Shown here: positions 56,412-63,512 of the stretch, piece by piece | Layout of the letters: every line of letters begins with the position of its first letter | Numbering within the stretch: position 1 is the first letter of the stretch | Source: Streptomyces sp. TLI_235 | GTDB lineage: Bacteria > Actinomycetota > Actinomycetes > Streptomycetales > Streptomycetaceae | Assembly (NCBI GenBank): GCA_002300355.1 | Contig: NSGV01000001.1 | Span: 5,084,001-5,148,000, forward strand | DNA: 64,000 bases | Direction of reading: 5' to 3' | The notes under the pieces: model-generated | The model's database searches: none | The model's input: only the letters and a program-made list of their open reading frames with translations | What the model was told of the DNA's origin: nothing | Made by a program: the position numbers and the translations under genes

Positions 56412-57293
56412 TTGCTGCAGGACATCGAGCCCCACCTGGCCTGCCCGCACTGCGCGCAGCACCTCGCCCTCGACGGCCGTACCCTGCGCTGCCCCGCCGG
56501 GCACAGCTTCGACCAGGCCCGGCAGGGCTACGTCAGCCTGCTCCCCGGCGACGCGCACACCGGCACCGGCGACACCGCGGAGATGGTCGCCGCCCGCAGC
56601 GACTTCCTCGCCGCCGGACACTACCTGCCCGTCGCCGAGGCACTCGCCGACGCCGCCGCGGCCGCACTCGGGACGACCGCCGACGGACCGGACTCCGACG
56701 GGCCGCTCTCCGACAGGCCGCTCTCCGACAGGCTGGTCGTCGACCTCGGCGCCGGGACCGGCCACTACCTGGCGCACGTCCTCGACCGCCTCGACGGCCC
56801 GGCCGGCGCCGCCCTCGACATCTCCAAGTACGCGCTCCGCCGCGCCGCCAAGGCGCACCCCCGGATCGGCGCCGTGGTCTGCGACGCCTGGCGCCCACTG
56901 CCGCTGCTGGACGGCTGCGCCGACCTCGTCCTCAACGTCTTCGCACCCCGCAACGGACCGGAGATCCGCCGGGTGCTGCGTCCCGGCGGCCGCCTGCTGC
57001 TGGTCGCGCCCACCTCCCGCCACCTGCGCGAACTCGTTTCCGGCCTCGGCCTGCTGTCGGTGGACGAGGAGAAGGAGCGCCGGATCGACGAGAAGCTCAG
57101 CCCCTGGCTGCGGCTGGTCGACCGCACCGAGGTGGAGTTCACTCTCCGCCTCCCGCACACCGCCGCCGCCGCGGTCGTCGGCATGGGCCCCAACGCCTGG
57201 CACACCGCGCCGGACCGGCTCGCCGCCGCGCTCGCCGCCCTGCCGGAGCCGGTCGAGGTCACCGGGTCCGTCCGGCTGGCCGTCTACGACTGA
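56412..57293 (+). CDS. RlmA-type 23S rRNA (guanine-N1) methyltransferase
   Basis: A 293-residue SAM-dependent methyltransferase. A zinc ribbon at the N-terminus (C11, C14, C27, H31 in CPHC...RCPAGHSFD) is followed by QARQGYVSLLPG, and a class I methyltransferase fold with LVVDLGAGTGHYLAHVL. This is the architecture of RlmA/TlrB, which methylates G745/G748 of 23S rRNA; RlmA(II)-type members in actinobacteria confer tylosin/mycinamicin resistance. Which position is modified cannot be told. A TTG start at 56412 after GAGGAACG is used. A duplicated LSDRPLSDR (about 98-106) comes from a short tandem DNA repeat. Confidence 0.9.
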   Translation: MLQDIEPHLACPHCAQHLALDGRTLRCPAGHSFDQARQGYVSLLPGDAHTGTGDTAEMVAARSDFLAAGHYLPVAEALADAAAAALGTTADGPDSDGPLSDRPLSDRLVVDLGAGTGHYLAHVLDRLDGPAGAALDISKYALRRAAKAHPRIGAVVCDAWRPLPLLDGCADLVLNVFAPRNGPEIRRVLRPGGRLLLVAPTSRHLRELVSGLGLLSVDEEKERRIDEKLSPWLRLVDRTEVEFTLRLPHTAAAAVVGMGPNAWHTAPDRLAAALAALPEPVEVTGSVRLAVYD

Positions 57294-57479
57294 CGCGGCG
57301 GTCCCGCTCCCGTGCGGGCCGGACGGGCCGGACGGGCCGACGTCGGCTTCGCGGTCCGGGTGGGCCGTTCCGCCGCGCCGCGTGGACCCGCCGAGGAGGC
57401 GATGGCGGCGGTGTGCGAATGCTGAGCCGTTCGTGTGAACCGGCCCGAGCAGGGACGTTTCGTCTGGCGCTGTGGCCGC

Positions 57480-57485
57480 TAAGGT
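57480..57485 (+). promoter_or_regulatory. -10 element adjacent to the AAA ATPase start
   Basis: TAAGGT ends 7 nt before the GTG at 57493, the spacing of a leaderless transcript. No ribosome-binding site and no good -35 are visible. Confidence 0.35.
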
Positions 57486-57492
57486 CCCCCGG

Positions 57493-58785
57493 GTGACCAG
57501 CGAAGCCGCCGCTCCCGCCGCCCCGATCGCCCGTCCCACCCGCCGTCCCGCGGTCGAGGAACTCCGGCTGACCTCCTTCAAGTCCTACCGGCGCACCACC
57601 CTGCCGCTCTCCGGCCTGACCGTCCTGCACGGCCCGTCCGGCGTCGGCAAGTCGAACGCGCTGGACGCCCTCGCGGTACTCTCCCGCCTCGCCATCGGCG
57701 AGGAGATCACCCCCTCGCTGGACGGCGTCGGCGGCACCGTCGGGCCGCTCGCCGGACCGGTCCGCGGCGGCCTGTCGGGCTGCGTCCCGCACGGCCGTAA
57801 CGCCATCATTCTCGGCTGCACCGTCCGCTCCTGCGCCGGGCCGATCCGGCTGGAGCTGGTCGTCCGCACCGACGGCCGCGTCCGGGTGGCCAGGGAGTGG
57901 CTGACCCTCGCCGGCGAGACCCTGGTGGAGACCGGCGAACAGGACATCGCCCAGGGCCGCGTCAACGTCACCTGGCACAACGACACCCGGCAGGGCGACA
58001 TCCGGGCGCCCTTCCCCAGCGACAGTCTGATCACCGCTCAGATCCCCCTCCGGGTCGCCGGCTCCTCGTCCGGCGAGCGCAAGGTGCTCGCCGCCGCCGA
58101 ACAGCTGCTCACCGCCCTGCGCGAGGTCTTCCCGCTGCACCCCGTACCCGCCGCCATGCGCAGCTGGACCAGGCCCGAACCGCAGGCCCGGCTGGTCGGC
58201 ACAGCCTCCAACATCTCCGCCGTGCTCGCCCGCCTGGAGAACGAGTGCAGCCGCCGCTACGGGCGCCTCCTCAAGGCCGTCCAGGCCGCCGCCCCGCACC
58301 CGCTGCTCGGACTGGAGGTCGCCCGCCGCGGCGACGACGCCCAGCAGCGGCTGATGGCCGTCTTCGACGAGGGCGTGCTCGGCCGGACCGGCGCCGACCA
58401 GGCCTCCGACGGCATGCTGCGGCTGCTCGCCTTCGCCGCGGTGCTGCTCACCGGGGCCGGGGTGCTGGACGTCGACGCGGCGGCCGAGGTGCCGTCCGCA
58501 CACCGGCAGCTGACCGTCCTGGCCGAGGACCTGGGGGCCGGGCTCGGCACCGAGCAGGTCGCCTCGCTGCTGCGGGTCGCCCGCGAGGTGTGTGACAAGG
58601 GGGACGTCCGGCTGCTGGCCGCGCTCCAGGAGCCGGCCGCCGCCGCGGAGGTGGAGGGCCTGGACCTCGTCGAGTGCCGCCGCGACCCCGCCACCGGCCA
58701 CAGCGTGCTCGTCCTGCCGGACCGGCCCCGGGTCCCGCAGCAGGGCGGGCGGGGTGCCGTCGATGCGGTAGACCTGGGGGCGTGA
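57493..58785 (+). CDS. RecF/AAA_21-type ATPase
   Basis: A 430-residue SMC/RecF-like ATPase. The start VEELRLTSFKSYRRTTLPLSGLTVLHGPSGVGKSNALDAL gives the typical 'FKSY' strand and Walker A GPSGVGKS (47-54). A signature-like SSGERKVLAAAEQLL follows in the middle, and GADQASDGMLRLLAFAAVLL and the last third form the rest of the split ATPase domain. ABC-type ATPases of this group act in DNA repair or in defence systems with a partner effector. Here it overlaps a MazG-like gene by GTGA. The GTG at 57493 is preferred because of the -10 hexamer; a GTG at 57472 would add seven residues. Cellular role unknown. Confidence 0.8.
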   Translation: MTSEAAAPAAPIARPTRRPAVEELRLTSFKSYRRTTLPLSGLTVLHGPSGVGKSNALDALAVLSRLAIGEEITPSLDGVGGTVGPLAGPVRGGLSGCVPHGRNAIILGCTVRSCAGPIRLELVVRTDGRVRVAREWLTLAGETLVETGEQDIAQGRVNVTWHNDTRQGDIRAPFPSDSLITAQIPLRVAGSSSGERKVLAAAEQLLTALREVFPLHPVPAAMRSWTRPEPQARLVGTASNISAVLARLENECSRRYGRLLKAVQAAAPHPLLGLEVARRGDDAQQRLMAVFDEGVLGRTGADQASDGMLRLLAFAAVLLTGAGVLDVDAAAEVPSAHRQLTVLAEDLGAGLGTEQVASLLRVAREVCDKGDVRLLAALQEPAAAAEVEGLDLVECRRDPATGHSVLVLPDRPRVPQQGGRGAVDAVDLGA

Positions 58786-59324
58786 GCGACGACACCCACC
58801 GCCCCGAGCCGCACCACCCCGTCCCCGACCGGTCTGATTCCGGCCTGCCTGGGTCCGACCGGCCTGGGTCCGCCTCCGCCGCTTCCGACCGGCCTGCGTC
58901 CGCCTCCGCCGCTTCCGACCGGCCTGCGTCCGCCTCTGCCGGCGGTGGGGCGGCGGCGGAGGATTCGCTGGTGCGGCTGAGCCGGCGGCTCGGCGCGTTC
59001 GCGGTGGCGCGGAGCTGGCAGCCGTACCACACGCCGAAGAACCTGGCGGCGGCGCTCAGCGTGGAGGCCGCCGAGCTGCTGGAGATCTTCCAGTGGCTGA
59101 CGCCCGAGCAGGCGGACGCCGTGATGGCGGACCCGGAGCGCGCCCACCGGGTCCGGGACGAGGTCGCCGACGTGCTGGCCTACCTGCTGCAGTTCTGCAC
59201 CGTGGTCGGTGTGGATCCGGCGGAGGCGCTGGCCGCCAAGATCGAACGGAACGAGAAGCGCTTCCCTGCGCCGGCTCCGACCTCGACACCCGACCAGGAT
59301 CAGTCGGACGATCAGACCGGCTGA
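58782..59324 (+). CDS. MazG-like nucleotide pyrophosphohydrolase
   Basis: A 180-residue all-alpha NTP pyrophosphatase. The metal-binding pattern ExxE...ExxD is present as E95/E98 (SVEAAELLEIFQW) and E127/D130 (RDEVADVLAYLLQ). Members cleave (d)NTPs, often damaged ones, to the monophosphate. Residues 1-58 are a low-complexity extension with three copies of SDRPxSASA, coming from a 30-bp tandem DNA repeat at 58854-58943, and are not part of the domain. The GTG overlaps the AAA ATPase stop (GTGA), so the two are co-translated. Confidence 0.88.
   Translation: MSDDTHRPEPHHPVPDRSDSGLPGSDRPGSASAASDRPASASAASDRPASASAGGGAAAEDSLVRLSRRLGAFAVARSWQPYHTPKNLAAALSVEAAELLEIFQWLTPEQADAVMADPERAHRVRDEVADVLAYLLQFCTVVGVDPAEALAAKIERNEKRFPAPAPTSTPDQDQSDDQTG
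58854..58943. repeat. Three 30-bp tandem repeats inside the MazG-like gene
   Basis: Units at 58854-58883, 58884-58913 and 58914-58943, starting TCCGACCGGCC, with a few mismatches. Thirty bp keeps the frame, so copy number changes would lengthen or shorten the N-terminal linker by ten residues. No unique spacers, so it is not a CRISPR. Confidence 0.85.
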
Positions 59325-59367
59325 GCCGGTTCCGAGGGGGATTCCTCCCTCGTACGGGTGAGTCCGG

Positions 59368-59376
59368 TTGTCCACA
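59368..59376 (+). promoter_or_regulatory. DnaA box 1 (TTGTCCACA)
   Basis: Exact match to the preferred Streptomyces DnaA box TTGTCCACA, in the 172-bp gap between the MazG-like and the DUF6099-type genes. Confidence 0.65.
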
Positions 59377-59384
59377 GGGGCGGT

Positions 59385-59393
59385 TTGTCCACA
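59385..59393 (+). promoter_or_regulatory. DnaA box 2 (TTGTCCACA)
   Basis: Second exact TTGTCCACA, same orientation, 17 bp after the first. A pair at this spacing favours cooperative DnaA binding. No dnaA, dnaN or AT-rich unwinding region is nearby, so it is not oriC. Confidence 0.65.
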
Positions 59394-59496
59394 GGTTCAC
59401 GGCCGGGATCCGCGGAGGGGCGGGGGAGGCCAGCACGCTTGCGTCGTGACACACCGTCGGCAACGGCGGTCCGATGCGAGCGAGGGGAGCGGCGTC

Positions 59497-60222
59497 ATGG
59501 ACGCGCTGCGACTGATCAAGACGACCCGGCACGCGCTGGCCGAGGCCAGGACGGCCCAGGGCGTGCTGCTGGAGGCCCGTCAGGCCGGCCTGCTCACCGA
59601 GGCCGTCGGCGCCCGGATCGCCGAGCAGGACTCCGGTGAGATCGGCGCCCTCGGCCAGCTGCTCTGCGACACGGGCGCGCACGCCGCGGGTTGCCTCGAC
59701 GAGCAGCCGGCCGCCTGCGACACCCTCGACACATCCGACCCGCCCGGCCCGGACTGGACCGCCGGCCGCGCCCACCGCCTGGACGAACTCGGCGACCTCG
59801 ACCCCGTGCTGTGCGAACTCTGCTTCCTGCTCCACGAGGTGGCCGAGGCACTCGTCGTGCTCGCCTGCGGAGCCGAGGCGGAGAGCGTCTACTGGCGCTG
59901 CATCGACGGCGTGGACGCGGGCGCCGACTGCAAGGAGGTGGCGGCCGATCTGCTGCGCGCCGTCCGCCGCGAGAACGGCCTCCCGTCGCCGGATGAGGAC
60001 GGTCCGGAGTACCTGGACGGAGGCCTCTTCGACCCGTCGGCGGACGACGTGCCCGACCCGCCGCCCGGACACCTCCCGGCCCGATCAACGGCCGGGCAAA
60101 CGGTCGGGGCAGCGGCCGGGCCGGGCGTGGACCTGGCCGGCCCGGCGGAGCACCCGGGAGCGCTGTCCGTCCGCCTCGCGCCGCCGGTCGGTGCGGCCGC
60201 CGGGTCGGTGGGTCAGCCGTGA
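59497..60222 (+). CDS. DUF6099-type conserved actinobacterial protein
   Basis: A 241-residue protein starting MDALRLIKTTRHALAEARTAQGVLLEARQAGLLTEAVG, which I recognise as the DUF6099 family found in streptomycetes. It is mostly helical, with FLLHEVAEALVVLACGAEAESVYWRC in the middle and a low-complexity Gly/Ala/Pro tail from about 175. No catalytic motif is seen and the function is unknown. The ATG at 59497 follows GAGGGGAG. It lies downstream of the two DnaA boxes, which could influence its expression. Its 3' end overlaps the end of a small convergent gene by about 10 bp. Confidence 0.8.
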   Translation: MDALRLIKTTRHALAEARTAQGVLLEARQAGLLTEAVGARIAEQDSGEIGALGQLLCDTGAHAAGCLDEQPAACDTLDTSDPPGPDWTAGRAHRLDELGDLDPVLCELCFLLHEVAEALVVLACGAEAESVYWRCIDGVDAGADCKEVAADLLRAVRRENGLPSPDEDGPEYLDGGLFDPSADDVPDPPPGHLPARSTAGQTVGAAAGPGVDLAGPAEHPGALSVRLAPPVGAAAGSVGQP

Positions 60223-60443
60223 GCGTCCGGCAGGGACACCTCGTCGTCCGGCGCATCGGCCCGGGCCACGGACGAGCGCAGATCGACGCCGAGCCCGGCC
60301 AGGCTGGCACTCACGGTCGCCAGCAACTCCTCCATCTGCTGCAGCAGGTCCTTCGGCGCCTCGGCCGCGGACACGTCCTGCGCGAAGTTCTGGGACGCCA
60401 GGGCGGATGCCTCGCCGCTCGGCTCGGACTGGGGGTCGGACAT
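60213..60443 (-). CDS. Small acidic hypothetical protein
   Basis: A 76-residue frame from ATG 60443 with GGAAGGG upstream. The product is acidic, with one predicted helix (PKDLLQQMEELLATVSASLAGLGV) and hydrophilic ends. I do not recognise a family. It overlaps the convergent gene's 3' end by about 10 bp. The coding character in this frame looks natural (no arginine-rich shadow), which is the main support. The gap to dapD's end (60444-60669) shows no other gene. Confidence 0.45.
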   Translation of the reverse strand: MSDPQSEPSGEASALASQNFAQDVSAAEAPKDLLQQMEELLATVSASLAGLGVDLRSSVARADAPDDEVSLPDAHG

Positions 60444-60669
60444 GGGGGTGCCCTTCCAACTCGGTGGTGCGGAGCGCGCCGTCCGATACCGGCGCCGCCC
60501 GTCCAACGACCCCCGCCCGCAGGCGGTCACCTGGGACCACTCGTTGAGGTCCAAGAGTGCCGCGGGGTCAGCCCACCGGGTGAGCGCGGCTTGCGGCCCG
60601 GGTCGGGCCTCGGCTAGGGCCGCCCCCTGCAGCCTCCGAGGCTCGACGGCGGCCGCCCCGGAACGGCAG

Positions 60670-60710
60670 CGGGCCCGGGCACGTACCAACAGGTACGCCG
60701 CCCGGGCCCG
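60670..60710 (-). terminator. Terminator of dapD
   Basis: Inverted repeat of about 17 paired bp (CGGGCCCGGG...CCCGGGCCCG outer, ACGTACC/GGTACG inner, small bulges) around an AACA loop, 17 bp downstream of the dapD stop in minus-strand sense. Confidence 0.75.
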
Positions 60711-60726
60711 CCCGGAGCACAGGAGA

Positions 60727-61716
60727 TCAGTTGTGCGCGTGCAGCTCCGCGTTCAGGCCGCCCCACGAGCCGGACCGGGCGATGACCTCGACCGCGCCGC
60801 TCTGCGAGTTGCGGCGGAACAGCAGGTTGTCCTGGCCGGAGAGCTCGACCGCCTTGGCGATCTTGCCGTCCGGGGTGGTGACCCGGGTGCCGGCGGTCAC
60901 GTAGAGACCGGCCTCCACGACACAGTCGTTGCCCAGCGCGATGCCGATGCCGGCGTTGGCGCCGAGCAGGCAGCGCTCGCCGACCGACACGACCTGCTTG
61001 CCGCCGCCGGACAGCGTGCCCATGATCGAGGCGCCGCCGCCGATGTCGCTGTGGTCGCCGACCACGACACCGGCGCTGATCCGGCCCTCCACCATCGAGG
61101 TGCCCAGGGTGCCCGCGTTGAAGTTGACGAAGCCCTCGTGCATCACGGTGGTGCCCTCGGCGAGGTGTGCACCGAGCCGGACGCGGTCCGCGTGGGCGAT
61201 CCGCACGCCCGTCGGGGCGACGTAGTCGGTCATCCGCGGGAACTTGTCCACGCCGTACACGGCCAGCTGACCGCCCTGCGCGCGCACGCCCAGGCGGGCC
61301 TGCTCCACGTTCGCCACCGGCACCGGGCCGATGCTCGTCCAGGCGACGTTGGCGAGCAGACCGAAGATGCCCTCCAGGTTCTGCCCGTGCGGCTTGACCA
61401 GACGGTGGCTCAGCAGGTGCAGACGCAGGTAGGCGTCGTGCGCGTCGAGCGGCTTGTCGTCGAGGGAGGAGATCGTGGTGCGCACGGCGACGACCTCGAC
61501 GCCGCGGCGGGCGTCGGTGCGCAGCGCCTCGGCGGCGCCGGCACCGAGCCCGGCCTCGGCCTGCTCGGCGGTCAGCCGCACGGTGCCCGCCGGGCCGGGC
61601 TCGGCCGTCAGCTCGGGCGCGGGGAACCAGGTGTCCAGGACGGTGCCGTCGGCGGCGATCGTCGCCAGGCCGACCGCGACGGCGCCGCGGGCGAGGGAGG
61701 AGGTTTCAGCAGTCAC
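60727..61716 (-). CDS. dapD: 2,3,4,5-tetrahydropyridine-2,6-dicarboxylate N-succinyltransferase
   Basis: DapD succinylates tetrahydrodipicolinate with succinyl-CoA in the lysine/meso-DAP pathway. The 329-residue product has the actinobacterial DapD form: N-terminal SLARGAVAVGLATIAADGTVLDTWFPAPEL, then a left-handed beta-helix of hexapeptide repeats (GVRIAHADRVRLGAHLAEGTTVMHEGFVNFNAGTLG, ISAGVVVGDHSDIGGGASIMGTLSGG). The GTG at 61716 is chosen because it gives the conserved start and a -10 TAACGT lies 7 nt upstream. With dapA and dapB it makes three pathway genes in the window, at separate sites. A good terminator follows. Confidence 0.96.
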   Translation of the reverse strand: MTAETSSLARGAVAVGLATIAADGTVLDTWFPAPELTAEPGPAGTVRLTAEQAEAGLGAGAAEALRTDARRGVEVVAVRTTISSLDDKPLDAHDAYLRLHLLSHRLVKPHGQNLEGIFGLLANVAWTSIGPVPVANVEQARLGVRAQGGQLAVYGVDKFPRMTDYVAPTGVRIAHADRVRLGAHLAEGTTVMHEGFVNFNAGTLGTSMVEGRISAGVVVGDHSDIGGGASIMGTLSGGGKQVVSVGERCLLGANAGIGIALGNDCVVEAGLYVTAGTRVTTPDGKIAKAVELSGQDNLLFRRNSQSGAVEVIARSGSWGGLNAELHAHN

Positions 61717-61723
61717 ATCGTGC

Positions 61724-61729
61724 ACGTTA
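61724..61729 (-). promoter_or_regulatory. -10 element placed for a leaderless dapD mRNA
   Basis: TAACGT (minus strand) ends 7 nt before the dapD GTG and no ribosome-binding site lies between, so a leaderless mRNA is likely. Confidence 0.45.
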
Positions 61730-61922
61730 ACGAATCGGGGGTGGCCGTGCCGAACGCGCTCACCGTGCGGACATCGCGGCCGGCTCCCCGAGCACCCCCG
61801 CCGGGCCCACCAGCGGCCCCGATCCGCGGCCCGCCCCGACCCAACGACGTAGCCCGATCCGCGGCCCGAGCAGGGCCAAAACCCGGTGACCGGCCGATCA
61901 TCCGTCCGCAATACTCGACCGG

Positions 61923-63512
61923 GTGTTCATCTCGATCTCCACCACGGCCACAGCCGATCGCCCGGCGACCGACCTGGGCTTTCTGCTGCACAAGCACCCG
62001 GAGAAGGTGCAGCGCTTCTCCACCTCGCACGGTGTGGCGCACGTCTTCTACCCGGAAGCCACCGAGCAGGTCTGCACGGCGGCTCTGCTGCTCGACATCG
62101 ACCCCGTGGCGCTGGTGCGCCAGGGCCGTGGTCGTGGCCGCGCCGGCTCGCCCGACCTCGCCCTCGCCCAGTACGTGAACGACCGGCCCTACGCCGCGTC
62201 CTCACTCCTGGCGGTGGCGCTCCGGGCGGTGTTCCGGTCGGCGATGAAGGGCGCCTGCGAGAAGCTCCCCGGCCGGGCCGAGCTGCCCATGCCGCTGCGC
62301 ATCTCGCTCCCCGCGGTGCCCGCGACCGGCGGTGGCGAGGGCGGCCCGGGGATGGTGCGGCGGCTCTTCGAACCGCTCGGCTGGCAGGTCGAGGCCACGG
62401 CGATCCCGCTGGACGAGGCCTTCCCCGAGTGGGGCGAGTCCCGCTACGTCCGGGTGGAGCTGACCGGTGAACTGCGACTGGCCGATGCGCTCCAGCAGCT
62501 GTACGTGCTGCTGCCGGTGCTCGACGGTGCCAAGCACTACTGGGTGGCGCCCGACGAGGTCGACAAGCTGCTCGCCGCCGGCGAGGGCTGGCTGGGCGGC
62601 CACCCGGAGCTCGCCGTGATCACCCGCCGCTACCTGGCCCGCCGCTGGTCGCTGACCCGGCTCGCGATGGAGCGGCTGGCGCTGGCCAGACTCGCCGAGG
62701 CCGACGACCGCGAGGCCGAGGAGCTGGACAACGCCGTCGACGACGACCCGGACGCCGCGGACGACACCCCGGACAGCACCACCCCGGACGCGAACGCCGA
62801 CGCCGCAACGGCCACCGCTCCTCCGCACACCACAGCATCGGACACCACAGCTCCGGACACCGACGGCAGGCCGGTCCCGCTCGCGGTCCAGCGGCGCGCC
62901 GCCATCCTGGCCGCGCTGGCCGAGAGCGGCGCCGCCCGGGTGCTCGACCTCGGCTGCGGCCAGGGCGAGCTCGTCGGTGAACTGCTCAAGGACAGCAGGG
63001 TCACGGAGGTGCTCGGTGTGGACGTCTCCTCCCGCGCGCTGGCCGCGGCCGCCCGCCGGCTGCGGCTCGACCGGATGAGCGAGCGCCAGGCCGCCCGGGT
63101 ACGCCTGGTTCAGGGTGCGCTCACCTACACCGACGCCCGGCTCAAGGGCTACGACGCCGCCGTGCTGTCCGAGGTGATCGAGCACCTCGACCTGCCCAGG
63201 CTGCCCGCCCTCGAGTACGCGGTGTTCGGCGCGGCCCGTCTGCAGACCGTCGTCGTCACCACCCCGAACGTCGAGTACAACGTCCGCTGGGAGACCCTCC
63301 CGGCCGGCCGCGTCCGACACTCCGACCACCGGTTCGAGTGGAGCCGCGCCGAGTTCGCCGACTGGGCCGAGCGGGTCGCCCGCACCTACGGCTACACGGT
63401 CGCCCTGCGGCCCGTCGGCCCGGTCGACGAGGAGGTCGGCGCGCCGACCCAGCTCGCCCTGTTCCGCGCGGGCAACCCCGACAATGCCCCTGAGAGGAGC
63501 GTGACCCGATGA
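61923..63512 (+). CDS. hen1: Bacterial Hen1: 3'-terminal RNA ribose 2'-O-methyltransferase
   Basis: Hen1 adds a 2'-O-methyl to the 3' end of broken RNA before Pnkp seals it, so that the repaired site resists recutting by ribotoxins. The 529-residue product has the bacterial N-terminal ligase-activating domain (HKHPEKVQRFSTSHGVAHVFYPEA; YVNDRPYAASSLLAVALR) and a C-terminal methyltransferase with VLDLGCGQGELVGE (about 340) and the metal-binding EVIEHLD (about 417) plus SDHRFEW. A variable acidic linker (about 255-300) separates them. The GTG at 61923 is used. The stop overlaps the pnkp start (ATGA), so the pair is co-translated. Confidence 0.94.
   Translation: MFISISTTATADRPATDLGFLLHKHPEKVQRFSTSHGVAHVFYPEATEQVCTAALLLDIDPVALVRQGRGRGRAGSPDLALAQYVNDRPYAASSLLAVALRAVFRSAMKGACEKLPGRAELPMPLRISLPAVPATGGGEGGPGMVRRLFEPLGWQVEATAIPLDEAFPEWGESRYVRVELTGELRLADALQQLYVLLPVLDGAKHYWVAPDEVDKLLAAGEGWLGGHPELAVITRRYLARRWSLTRLAMERLALARLAEADDREAEELDNAVDDDPDAADDTPDSTTPDANADAATATAPPHTTASDTTAPDTDGRPVPLAVQRRAAILAALAESGAARVLDLGCGQGELVGELLKDSRVTEVLGVDVSSRALAAAARRLRLDRMSERQAARVRLVQGALTYTDARLKGYDAAVLSEVIEHLDLPRLPALEYAVFGAARLQTVVVTTPNVEYNVRWETLPAGRVRHSDHRFEWSRAEFADWAERVARTYGYTVALRPVGPVDEEVGAPTQLALFRAGNPDNAPERSVTR

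Noticed and set aside
58854..58943. CRISPR-like array in the MazG-like gene
   Set aside because: The 30-bp units are contiguous without unique spacers, are in frame within a gene, and have no cas genes nearby.
59368..59393. Replication origin at the DnaA boxes
   Set aside because: Only two boxes, no dnaA/dnaN/gyrB neighbours, and no AT-rich unwinding region.
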